Of a stretch of DNA of 5,611 nt, positions 1 through 5,611 are shown in pieces (the stretch's first letter is position 1; the number at the start of each line of letters is the position of its first letter). The translations under genes and the position numbers were made by a program. Source of the stretch: Acidobacteriota bacterium (lineage in GTDB: Bacteria; Acidobacteriota; Blastocatellia; Pyrinomonadales; Pyrinomonadaceae). The stretch lies in assembly GCA_019247865.1 (NCBI GenBank), contig JAFBAJ010000251.1:1-5611 (forward strand), in the 5' to 3' direction. Under the pieces are notes generated by a model. That model had not been told where the DNA came from. It did no database searches and saw nothing but the letters and a program-made list of their open reading frames with translations.

Positions 1-1460
1 TGAATCATCTCCTCGCTCAGCTTGTTCGTGCGCAGCATGATAGACCAGCCGAGGATGGCCGTCAGCGGCGTCCGCAGCTCGTGCGAGAGCGTGGCGAGAA
101 ATTCGTCCTTGATGCGGTTGGCCTCCTGCGCCGCGCTGTAGAGCCGCGCGTTGTCTATCGCCAGCGCCGCGCGCCGCGCCAGGTCTTCGGCCAGCGCGAG
201 GTCTTTCGTGTCGTAATGATGATTGGACTCAGCCGCGATAAAGCTGATCGTGCCGAGCGTGCGCCGGTTGGCGATGAGCGGGACGATCATCGCCGAGCTG
301 AAGCCAATTTCGCGCAGGAGGCGCAGTTGCTCTTTGTCTGTGACGGCTTCGACGAGCAGCTCGTCCGGGATGTTCGGATAAAGCTCCGACTCGCCCGTGC
401 GCAGGACGTGCGGCACGCCGCGCGGCGCGTCCATGTCGATCGGGAAACGCTCTTCCAGCTCGTGCGCCCACGCGACCTTCGACGGATCGACATGCGCGAC
501 CGCTAAGCGTTTGAGCGCGCCGTTCTCGTCGAGCATGTCCACCGTGCACCAGTCCGCCAGTCCCGGCACGGCCATCTGCGCGACGCTCGCCAGCGTCCGC
601 TCGTGATCGAGCGAAGAGGAGAGGATGCGGCTCGCCTCTGCGAGAAAGCGTTGGCCTTCGGCGGCGCGTTTGCGCTCGGTGATGTTGCGCGCGACGCAGA
701 AGTGCAGGCCGGGCACGAAGTTGGCGCGCGAAGTCCAGTCCAGCTCGACGATTGTCCCGTCCGCGGCGCGCAACGGGAACTCGCCCTCGAAGGCCGCGAA
801 GGTTTTCAGCTCGTCGAAATCATGCTCGGCGACAGACAGGAAATCGGGCGGGATAAACTGGCTGAAGTGCGCGCCGACCAGCTCTTCGCGCGATGTCTTG
901 AGCATCTGGCAGAGGCTCTCGTTGACCTCTACGTAGCGCCCTTCGCCGTTGACGATCATGATGCCGTCCTGCGTCGACTCAAAGAGCGCGCGATACCGCG
1001 CCTCGCTCGCTCGCAGATTCTCTTCGTGGCGCTTGCGCTCGGAGATGTTGCGCGCGATCTTCGACGCGCCGATGATGCGGCCCGACTCATCCTTGATCGG
1101 CGAGACGGTCAGCGAGACTTCGACCAACTGGCCCTCACGGCTCACGCGCATGGTCTCGAAATGATCGACGCGCTCGCCGCGCTTGATCTGTTCGAGAATC
1201 TGCGTCATCTCGCCGCGCTTGTCTGTCGGGATGATGATCGAGACGGGCTGGCCGATGACCTCCGCGGCGGTGTAGCCGTAGAGCTTTTCCGCGGCCCTGT
1301 TCCAGCTTGTGATGATTCCGTTGAGGTCTTTGCTGATGATCGCGTCGTCGGAAGTTTCGATGATCGAAGCCAGCAGAGCGTCTGCGCTGGCTCCCTGCGC
1401 GTGCGTCGCGGCGTGGCGCTCGGCCAGCTCTTCCGGCTTCAGCTCATCGGCTCTGTCCAT
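1..1460 (-). CDS. PAS-PAS-GAF sensor histidine kinase, C-terminus cut by window edge
   Basis: Soluble two-component sensor kinase; 486 codons are visible. Translating the minus strand gives PAS 1 at about residues 29-140 (contains IITSWNRAAEKLYGYTAAEV and ends in the typical ARNISERK linker), PAS 2 at about 150-265 (ends ARNITERK), and a GAF domain at about 280-440. A HisKA dimerisation domain then begins with the H-box LATLSHELRTPLTAILGW, whose phospho-accepting residue is His460 (bases 81-83). The ATP-binding domain, and any receiver domain beyond it, lie outside the window. No membrane segment is seen, so a cytoplasmic sensor of a small ligand or redox cue is likely, but the signal cannot be read. 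The ATG at 1460 is chosen because an in-frame TGA lies three codons upstream; a GAAGGG (1476-1471) sits 10 bases before it. It is divergent from the glycosylase gene. Its partner regulator is not visible. Family assignment is firm; specific role unknown. Confidence 0.95.
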   Translation of the reverse strand, partial: MDRADELKPEELAERHAATHAQGASADALLASIIETSDDAIISKDLNGIITSWNRAAEKLYGYTAAEVIGQPVSIIIPTDKRGEMTQILEQIKRGERVDHFETMRVSREGQLVEVSLTVSPIKDESGRIIGASKIARNISERKRHEENLRASEARYRALFESTQDGIMIVNGEGRYVEVNESLCQMLKTSREELVGAHFSQFIPPDFLSVAEHDFDELKTFAAFEGEFPLRAADGTIVELDWTSRANFVPGLHFCVARNITERKRAAEGQRFLAEASRILSSSLDHERTLASVAQMAVPGLADWCTVDMLDENGALKRLAVAHVDPSKVAWAHELEERFPIDMDAPRGVPHVLRTGESELYPNIPDELLVEAVTDKEQLRLLREIGFSSAMIVPLIANRRTLGTISFIAAESNHHYDTKDLALAEDLARRAALAIDNARLYSAAQEANRIKDEFLATLSHELRTPLTAILGWSIMLRTNKLSEEMI

Positions 1461-1494
1461 CTGCAATCATCCCTTCTTTAGCGTTCGAGGCGAG

Positions 1495-1502
1495 ATTATA
1501 AT
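1495..1502. promoter_or_regulatory. Palindromic -10-like octamer in the divergent intergenic region
   Basis: The 87-bp gap between the two divergent genes holds ATTATAAT, an AT-rich palindrome in GC-rich surroundings. It reads as a perfect TATAAT on the plus strand (1497-1502) and on the minus strand (1500-1495). Either would place a start site a few tens of bases ahead of its gene, a plausible leader length. I found no convincing -35 hexamer at 16-18 bp spacing on either strand (TTCTTT at 1474-1479 is the best plus-strand candidate). The promoter role is therefore inferred from one element and position only. Confidence 0.35.
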
Positions 1503-1523
1503 TCACGCGCAGGCACAAAGATA
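1502..1523. repeat. Diverged copy of the CACGCAAAGGCGCAAAG-type repeat arm
   Basis: This 22-bp stretch aligns without gaps to the left arm of the palindrome downstream of the glycosylase gene (2767-2788), matching at 17 of 22 positions and in the same orientation. It overlaps the last bases of the -10-like octamer and ends 24 bases before the glycosylase start, so it would lie in that gene's leader. It is an isolated single arm with no inverted partner nearby. Chance similarity is possible, but the proximity and same frame of alignment favour a decayed repeat. Confidence 0.5.
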
Positions 1524-1547
1524 TAGAGAGAGAGGAAAAGATCCGAC

Positions 1548-2759
1548 ATGCATTTGAGTCTGAACGGCGCACGCGCGCTCCAGCTCGCGGCGCAGGGGCT
1601 TGATCGCCGTCCTCCGAAGAAGGCGACGAAGCGGGACGTGCTCGACGCGATTCGCCGGATGGAGGTGCTCCAGATAGACACGATCCACGTCGTCGCGCGG
1701 AGTCCGTATCTGGTCTTGTGGAGCCGCCTCGGAGCGTACGAGCCGCGCTGGTTGGACGAGCTGCTGATGGAAGGCAAGCTTTTTGAATACTGGTCGCACG
1801 AGGCTTCGTTTCTGCCGATCGAGGATTACAGGCTCTATCGCCACCGGATGCTCGACGCCGAATCGATGGGCTGGAAATACAACGCCTCTTTCGCGCGCTC
1901 GCACAAGCTGGAGCTGGCCGCGCTGCTCGACTTCATACGCGCGCGCGGGGCTGTGCGCGCGGCGGACTTTGAGCGGACGGACGGCCAGAAGGGCGGCTGG
2001 TGGGAGTGGAAGATGGAGAAGCGCGCGCTCGAAACTCTCTTCACGGCGGGCGAGGTGATGATCGCGCGGCGGCAGAACTTTCAACGCGTCTATGACCTGC
2101 GGGAACGCGTGCTGCCGGAGTGGGACGACCGGCAGCTTCCGACCGTCGAAGAGGTGCGGCGCGAGCTGGCGCTCAAGGCCGTCAGGGCGCTCGGCCTTGC
2201 GACGGCGCGCTGGGTGAGCGATTACTTTCGCACGGACAAGCGCGAGACGCAGGCCGTCGTGACGGAGCTGGCGCGCGAAGGGGCGCTGCTCGAAGTCTCG
2301 GTTGAAGGCTGGCCTGAGAAGGCTTACGTTCATCCGTCGCATCGCAGGCTGCTCCGGCGCGCGGCGGCTGAGGAGATCGAGACGAGTTTGACGACGCTGC
2401 TCTCGCCCTTTGACCCGCTCGTGTGGGATCGCGCGCGGGCGCGTGTGATGTTCGGCTTCGACTACCGGCTCGAATGCTACACGCCCGCGCCGAAGCGTGT
2501 GTACGGCTACTTCACTTTGCCGGTGCTGCGGCGCGGCGCGCTCGTCGCGCGGCTCGACGCCAAAGCGCATCGTCAGGACGGCATGTTTGAGGTCAAAGCG
2601 ATCTATCTCGAACCGGGCGTCCGCGCAGATGATGCGATGACGAGCGACATCGCCGGAGCGATTCAGGAATGCGCCGCGTGGCACAAGACGCCCGAAGTCA
2701 TCGTGCGCGCGTCGGAGCCGAAAGGGTTTGCGCGGCGGTTGATGAGAGTGATCGGATGA
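1548..2759 (+). CDS. ycaQ: YcaQ/AlkZ-family DNA glycosylase (winged-helix, HTH_42 family)
   Basis: A 403-residue protein of the AlkZ/YcaQ family, close to the usual length of about 400. Family members excise bulky alkylated bases and, in E. coli YcaQ, unhook nitrogen-mustard interstrand crosslinks by base excision. Visible hallmarks: the catalytic Q-x-D motif LQID (Gln42, Asp44), followed by a conserved TIHVVARSPYLVLWSRLG; FEYWSHEASFLP (residues 79-90); the winged-helix stretch starting GGWWEWKMEKRALE (149-162); and the C-terminal barrel block beginning LLSPFDPLVWDR (284-295) and ending near LVARLDAKAHR (332-342). Q-x-D, rather than the Q-x-Q of self-resistance AlkZ in antibiotic clusters, points to the general YcaQ type. 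The ATG at 1548 follows purine-rich AGAGGAAAAG (1531-1540), so the start is well placed. It appears monocistronic, divergent from a sensor kinase and followed by a palindromic repeat. Activity on crosslinks is inferred from the family. Confidence 0.93.
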   Translation: MHLSLNGARALQLAAQGLDRRPPKKATKRDVLDAIRRMEVLQIDTIHVVARSPYLVLWSRLGAYEPRWLDELLMEGKLFEYWSHEASFLPIEDYRLYRHRMLDAESMGWKYNASFARSHKLELAALLDFIRARGAVRAADFERTDGQKGGWWEWKMEKRALETLFTAGEVMIARRQNFQRVYDLRERVLPEWDDRQLPTVEEVRRELALKAVRALGLATARWVSDYFRTDKRETQAVVTELAREGALLEVSVEGWPEKAYVHPSHRRLLRRAAAEEIETSLTTLLSPFDPLVWDRARARVMFGFDYRLECYTPAPKRVYGYFTLPVLRRGALVARLDAKAHRQDGMFEVKAIYLEPGVRADDAMTSDIAGAIQECAAWHKTPEVIVRASEPKGFARRLMRVIG

Positions 2760-2765
2760 AAACGA

Positions 2766-2865
2766 TTTCACGCAAAGGCGCAAAGGGAAGACGGAAGACT
2801 GCACGGGCTTGAATGCTATTTGATCCGGGCGTGCTTTGGTTTTCCCTTTGCGCCTTTGCGTGAAA
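2766..2865. repeat. 100-bp palindromic intergenic repeat
   Basis: Two perfect 23-bp inverted arms, 2766-2788 and 2843-2865, carry the core CACGCAAAGGCGCAAAGG and its complement. Pairing continues inward by one more Watson-Crick pair (2789/2842), one G.U and two more pairs (2791/2840, 2792/2839). A second short helix, GCACG (2801-2805) with CGTGC (2830-2834), closes an inner loop of 24 bases. The unit starts 6 bases after the glycosylase stop and fills most of the 140-bp gap before the PilS-like gene. Arms of this sequence type are familiar as dispersed intergenic repeats in diverse bacterial genomes, so a non-autonomous MITE- or REP-like element is the best guess. No transposase is nearby. 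Several small reading frames cross it and are not credible genes. Confidence 0.85.
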
Positions 2866-2880
2866 CTTTCTTTTCTTTTT
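2766..2880 (+). terminator. Possible intrinsic terminator after the glycosylase gene
   Basis: The palindrome would form a long RNA hairpin whose 3' side is followed at once by the pyrimidine tract CTTTCTTTTCTTTTT (2866-2880), ending 19 bases before the PilS-like start codon. Stem plus T-rich tail is the layout of a rho-independent terminator and would separate the glycosylase transcript from the two-component operon. The large loop and the cytosines in the tail make it atypical, so termination is inference. Confidence 0.3.
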
Positions 2881-2899
2881 GTGATAGGCTTGGCGCGGG

Positions 2900-4588
2900 A
2901 TGTTTTGGAACTGGAAGAGCGGAAGCACGTTCGGCGCGAAGCTCTGGCTGCTGGTCGCGGGCAGGCTGGCGGCAGCCGTCCTGTTGCTCATCGCGAGCGC
3001 GCTCTGGACGCGCGAGCAGCTCGGCGCGCTCGACCGTGACGGCTGGCATGGGACGCTGCCGATCTTTCTCGCGGTGGTCGCGCTCTCCGCCTGCTATGCG
3101 GTCGCGCTCCGCTGGAACCGGAGCCTACAGCTCCAGGCGAGCGTGCAGCTTCTGGTAGATGTGGCGCTGGTCACGTGGCTGGTCTGGGCGACGGGCGATG
3201 TCACCTCGCCCTACACTGTGCTCTATATCATCATCATCGCCGTCGCGAGTCTGCTGCTAGGGTCGCGCGCGGCGATCTACGCGGCGGTCGGCTGCGCGGC
3301 GATGTTCACGGCCATCTCGCTCGCGGCCGTCACCGGCCTGTTGCCGCGCTTCGCGCGCGTCGCGCCTGAAACCTCTTACATCAAGACCATCCAGACCATC
3401 GGCCTCAACGACGTGGCGTTTCTGGTCGTCGGACTGCTGGCGGCGCGGCTCGCCGAGCGGCAGTCGCGCTATGACGTGGAGCTGAGCGAGGCGGCGCAGA
3501 CGCTCGCCAATCTGCGCGCGCTGCACGAGCGCATCGTCGAATCGATTCGCTCCGGCGTCATCACGACCGACCTGGAGGGACGCATCTATACCTTCAACAC
3601 GGCGGCGGAGGAGATCACCGGCTACGAGGTCGAAGACGTGCGCGGGCAGGAGGCGACGATCTTCTTCGGCGAGCTGGACGAGCGCGTGCGCGATTCCCTG
3701 CGCGCCGCCGCGAGCGGAGAGCCGACGCCGCGCTTCGAGGCCGACTGTCTCTCGGCCGACGGCCTGCACCTGCGGCTCGGCTTCGGCATCTCGCCGCTCT
3801 TTTCCGAGACGGGCGAGACGACGGGCCTCGTCATCACCTTTCAGGATTTGACGGACGTGCGCGCGATGGAAGAGACCTCGCGGCGGCAGGACAGGCTGGC
3901 CGCCGTCGGGCGCGTCGCGGCGGGCATCGCACACGAGATCAGGAATCCGCTGGCCGCCATGCGCGGCGCGATTCAGGTCCTGCGTTCGGATGTCGAAGCC
4001 GATTCTTCCGAGGCGCAGTTGATGGAGATCATCCTGCGCGAATCCGACCGGCTCAACAAGATCATCTCGGACTTTCTGACCTACGCGCGCCCGCGCATGG
4101 GAGCTTTCACGAACGTTGACCTGCGCGAGACTTTGCACGAAACCTTCACGCTCCTGCGGCACAGCCCGGAGCTGCGCGACGGGCACGTGCTCGAAGACCT
4201 CACGCCCGACGAGCCGATGCTGGCGAGCGTGGACGAGGCGCAGTTGAAGCAGGTCTTCTGGAACCTCTCGCGCAATGCGATGCAGGCGATGCCGTCGGGC
4301 GGACGGCTGCGCGCCGAAATGAAGCGCACCAGCGCCGGACGCCTGCGCATCATCTTCACAGACACCGGCCAGGGCATGTCGCCCGAACAGGTCGAACGCC
4401 TCTTCGAGCCCTTCTCCTCCTCGACCTCCGGCGGCACGGGCCTCGGCCTCTCCATCGTCTACCAGATCATACGCGACCACGGCGGAACCATTAACGTCCG
4501 CAGTCGCGAGGGAGAAGGCACGACGATCACCATCGAACTGCCTGAGGAGAGAAGACAGGAGCCGGAAGTCAGGAGCCAGAATGGATAG
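2900..4588 (+). CDS. pilS: PilS-like membrane sensor histidine kinase (NtrC-system type)
   Basis: A complete 562-residue inner-membrane kinase. About six hydrophobic segments are seen (near residues 15-36, 52-71, 83-98, 105-121, 124-147, 169-186); the segment LLVDVALVTWLVWATGDVTS resembles PilS-family sensors. A PAS domain follows at about 205-320 (SGVITTDLEGRIYTFNTAAE), then HisKA with GRVAAGIAHEIRNPLAAMRG (phospho-acceptor His345). The ATPase domain shows N-box NLSRNAMQAM (455-464), DTGQGM (488-493), LFEPF (501-505) and GGTGLGLSI (511-519). It should autophosphorylate and pass phosphate to the PilR-like regulator downstream. The ATG at 2900 is the only credible start, since an in-frame TAG lies 15 bases upstream; no strong Shine-Dalgarno is visible. 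Residues from about 551 on ([12 protein letters not shown]) and the stop are encoded by the left arm of the S23 cassette, so the native C-terminus may have been replaced. Regulation of pili is inferred; the kinase class is firm. Confidence 0.93.
   Translation: MFWNWKSGSTFGAKLWLLVAGRLAAAVLLLIASALWTREQLGALDRDGWHGTLPIFLAVVALSACYAVALRWNRSLQLQASVQLLVDVALVTWLVWATGDVTSPYTVLYIIIIAVASLLLGSRAAIYAAVGCAAMFTAISLAAVTGLLPRFARVAPETSYIKTIQTIGLNDVAFLVVGLLAARLAERQSRYDVELSEAAQTLANLRALHERIVESIRSGVITTDLEGRIYTFNTAAEEITGYEVEDVRGQEATIFFGELDERVRDSLRAAASGEPTPRFEADCLSADGLHLRLGFGISPLFSETGETTGLVITFQDLTDVRAMEETSRRQDRLAAVGRVAAGIAHEIRNPLAAMRGAIQVLRSDVEADSSEAQLMEIILRESDRLNKIISDFLTYARPRMGAFTNVDLRETLHETFTLLRHSPELRDGHVLEDLTPDEPMLASVDEAQLKQVFWNLSRNAMQAMPSGGRLRAEMKRTSAGRLRIIFTDTGQGMSPEQVERLFEPFSSSTSGGTGLGLSIVYQIIRDHGGTINVRSREGEGTTITIELPEERRQEPEVRSQNG
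4549..4584 (+). repeat. Left arm of S23 cassette: four tandem heptamers
   Basis: The arm holds AAGACAG (4552-4558), GAGCCGG (4559-4565), AAGTCAG (4566-4572) and GAGCCAG (4573-4579), then AATGG. The consensus is RAGYCAG. It does three jobs: it encodes the last 12 residues of the PilS-like kinase with the stop just beyond it, it supplies AGGAG as ribosome binding site, and it contains the S23 start codon. It is the inverted partner of 4927-4962. Confidence 0.85.
4571..4575 (+). promoter_or_regulatory. Shine-Dalgarno AGGAG inside the repeat arm
   Basis: AGGAG ends 5 bases before the S23 ATG at 4581, near-ideal spacing. It spans the junction of the third and fourth heptamers of the left arm, so the repeat itself provides the ribosome binding site and would pair with the right arm in the RNA. 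Confidence 0.6.
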
Positions 4589-4949
4589 GCCGGTCGCCAG
4601 ATGCTTTGAAGATTTGATTGTGTGGCAGAAGGCGCACTGCTTCGTCCTGTCCGTTTATCGGTATAGTGAGGGCTTCCCTCACAAAGAGATGTACGGCTTG
4701 ACTTCCCAGTTCAGGAGAGCCGCGGTTTCTATTGCCGCAAATATCGCCGAAGGTTTCAAGAAAAAGGGCAAAAGTGATAAGGCGCGCTTTATGAATATCG
4801 CGCAGGGCTCGATAGAAGAGTGCCGCTATTACTTGATTTTAGCTAAAGACCTTGGGTATGGTGAGAACCCAGAGATCATGTTTCAGCTCGAAGAGACGAG
4901 CAAGCTGTTGGAGCGATATGCCGCCGCCATTCTGGCTTCTGGCTTCTGA
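4581..4949 (+). CDS. S23 / four-helix-bundle protein (23S rRNA IVS-type family)
   Basis: A 122-residue protein of the four-helix-bundle family first named from ORFs in 23S rRNA intervening sequences, and related to the Avd accessory proteins of diversity-generating retroelements. The family signature is clear: [11 protein letters not shown] (residues 9-19), [20 protein letters not shown] (37-56) with EGF next, and [20 protein letters not shown] (68-87). Family members form basic oligomeric bundles thought to bind nucleic acid; the cellular role here is unknown. The ATG overlaps the kinase stop by 8 bases, so translation may be coupled, and AGGAG lies 5 bases upstream. The last six residues, ILASGF, come from the right repeat arm. 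A hand count of bases 4621-4920 gives 148 of 300 G+C (49%), with A/T-ending codons far more common than in neighbouring genes, a sign of transfer. It is not a true ribosomal protein despite the S23 name. Confidence 0.92.
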   Translation: MDRPVARCFEDLIVWQKAHCFVLSVYRYSEGFPHKEMYGLTSQFRRAAVSIAANIAEGFKKKGKSDKARFMNIAQGSIEECRYYLILAKDLGYGENPEIMFQLEETSKLLERYAAAILASGF

Positions 4950-4962
4950 CTCCTGACTTCTT
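4927..4962 (-). repeat. Right arm of S23 cassette: four tandem heptamers, inverted
   Basis: On the plus strand the arm reads CTGGCTT (4932-4938), CTGGCTT (4939-4945), CTGACTC (4946-4952) and CTGACTT (4953-4959), the complement of RAGYCAG units. It carries the final six codons and the TGA stop of the S23 gene and ends 4 bases before the PilR-like start codon. Pairing it with the left arm as mRNA gives 30 Watson-Crick pairs, 4 G.U pairs and only 2 mismatches. Confidence 0.85.
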
Positions 4963-4966
4963 AATT

Positions 4967-5611
4967 ATGGCTCATCTTCTTATCGTTGACGACGAGCAAG
5001 GGATAAGGCAATTGTTGACGCTCGTGTTTGAGCGTGCGGGGCATCGCGTGCGCGTGGCCGAGGGCGGGCGGCGCGCGCTGGAGCTGCTGCGGGCGGAGAG
5101 CGTGGACCTTATCATCTCGGACGTCAAGATGCCGGACATGAACGGCATCGAGCTGCTGCGGGCGGCGCGCGAGGTCGCGCCCGACCTGGCGGTCGTGATG
5201 ATGACGGCCTTCGCCACGGTGGACACGGCGCGCGAAGCCTTCAAGCTCGGCGCGGACGATTTCATCCAGAAGCCATTCGACGTGGACGAGCTGAAGCTGA
5301 TCGTGGCGAAGGCGCTCGAAAAGCTCGACCTCGTCAAAGAGAACCGCGCCTTTCGTCGCGCACAGCGCGAGCGCGGCTCGCTCGGCAACATCATCGGCCG
5401 CTCCGCACGGATGCAGGCCGTCTACCAGATGATCGAGACGGTCGCCGAAGTCCAGTCCACAGTCCTCGTCACAGGCGAATCGGGCACCGGCAAAGAGCTG
5501 GTCGCGCGCGCCATCCACGATCTTTCGCCCCGGGCCGAAAAACCTTTCATCTCGATCAACTGCGGAGCGTTCACCGAAACCCTGCTCGAATCGGAGCTCT
5601 TCGGCTATGTC
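4967..5611 (+). CDS. pilR: PilR/NtrC-like sigma-54 response regulator, C-terminus cut by window edge
   Basis: The first 215 codons of a sigma-54-dependent activator. The receiver domain (about 1-120) has the acidic pair Asp8/Asp9, phospho-acceptor Asp52 in [13 protein letters not shown], Thr80 and Lys102 in QKPF. The linker [14 protein letters not shown] resembles PilR proteins. The AAA+ domain starts near [15 protein letters not shown] (142-156), with Walker A GESGTGKE at 170-177 and [20 protein letters not shown] at the window end. The GAFTGA sigma-54 contact loop, Walker B and the Fis-type DNA-binding domain would follow outside the window. It should be phosphorylated by the PilS-like kinase upstream and open sigma-54 promoters such as pilA; the target is inference. 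The start is clear from homology ([10 protein letters not shown]), but no Shine-Dalgarno is visible in the 20 bases before it, which are mostly repeat arm. It may depend on coupling or on rearranged leader sequence. Confidence 0.94.
   Translation, partial: MAHLLIVDDEQGIRQLLTLVFERAGHRVRVAEGGRRALELLRAESVDLIISDVKMPDMNGIELLRAAREVAPDLAVVMMTAFATVDTAREAFKLGADDFIQKPFDVDELKLIVAKALEKLDLVKENRAFRRAQRERGSLGNIIGRSARMQAVYQMIETVAEVQSTVLVTGESGTGKELVARAIHDLSPRAEKPFISINCGAFTETLLESELFGYV

Larger units (their letters stand above)
4549..4962. mobile_element. Putative S23-carrying cassette bounded by heptamer inverted repeats
   Basis: A 414-bp unit made of a left arm (4549-4584), the S23 gene and a right arm (4927-4962). 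The arms match as inverted repeats at 30 of 36 positions. The unit lies exactly between genes that normally adjoin (PilS-like kinase and PilR-like regulator), and its interior is markedly lower in G+C than either side. S23-family genes are known as the cargo of intervening sequences inserted in 23S rRNA of Leptospira, Coxiella and others, where the ORF also sits in the loop of a stem. I see no clear target-site duplication, transposase or rRNA sequence, so mobility is inferred from structure, position and composition. Confidence 0.5.

Noticed and set aside
603..1481. A 292-codon plus-strand reading frame opposite the PAS-GAF kinase
   Set aside because: The minus strand gives clear PAS, GAF and His-box motifs in one open frame to the window edge; the plus-strand frame has no recognisable family and is its shadow.
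1503..2804. A 433-codon minus-strand reading frame opposite the glycosylase gene
   Set aside because: The plus strand encodes a recognisable conserved enzyme. The antisense frame is arginine- and histidine-rich low-information sequence of the kind GC-rich codon bias creates opposite a real gene, and it runs through the repeats.
3257..4480. A 407-codon minus-strand reading frame opposite the PilS-like gene
   Set aside because: The opposite strand contains all histidine kinase boxes in order; this frame has biased composition and no domain I recognise.
4581..4949. Avd accessory gene of a diversity-generating retroelement
   Set aside because: The fold family is related, but there is no reverse transcriptase, template repeat or variable repeat in the window.
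4552..4959. CRISPR-like array from the repeated heptamers
   Set aside because: Units are 7 bp in direct tandem without spacers and the two sets are inverted relative to each other, unlike CRISPR repeats.
4549..4962. A true 23S rRNA intervening sequence
   Set aside because: The flanks are kinase and regulator coding sequence with no rRNA on either side, so only the family and layout are shared.
4540..4975. Target-site duplication flanking the S23 cassette
   Set aside because: Bases just outside the arms (before 4549 and after 4962) show no convincing direct repeat, so no insertion mechanism can be claimed.
4961..5518. Minus-strand reading frames opposite the response regulator
   Set aside because: The plus strand reads as an intact receiver plus AAA+ domain with its key residues; the reverse frames are shadows.

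Overview
The window reads as GC-rich bacterial chromosome with three full-length protein genes and two that run off the edges. Composition, a PilS/PilR-type sigma-54 two-component pair and dispersed short palindromic repeats would suit Acidobacteriota or another deep-branching Gram-negative phylum. That placement is inference; nothing here fixes the taxon.

Layout. Positions 1-1460 (minus strand) hold the N-terminal 486 codons of a soluble PAS-PAS-GAF sensor histidine kinase, cut by the window edge just past its phospho-accepting His box. An 87-bp divergent intergenic region with a palindromic -10-like octamer separates it from a plus-strand YcaQ/AlkZ-family DNA glycosylase gene (1548-2759). 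That gene is followed by a 100-bp palindromic repeat with 23-24 bp arms and a T-rich tract. A diverged copy of the repeat arm lies just upstream of the gene. Next come a membrane-bound PilS-like histidine kinase (2900-4588), a small S23/four-helix-bundle protein gene (4581-4949), and the first 215 codons of a PilR/NtrC-like response regulator (4967 to the window end).

How the genes work together. The PilS-like kinase should phosphorylate the PilR-like regulator, which would activate sigma-54 promoters; type IV pilus genes are the classic target. The most unusual part of the window is what sits between them. The S23 gene is enclosed by a 36-bp imperfect inverted repeat, and each arm is built of four heptamers (consensus RAGYCAG). 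The left arm supplies the last 12 codons and stop of the kinase gene and the Shine-Dalgarno and start codon of the S23 gene. The right arm supplies the S23 C-terminus and stop and ends 4 bases before the regulator start. The S23 interior is about 49% G+C by hand count, clearly below its neighbours. The best reading is a compact mobile or formerly mobile S23 cassette, similar in plan to the intervening sequences known from 23S rRNA genes but lodged between two protein genes of a two-component operon, where its RNA stem may control translation.
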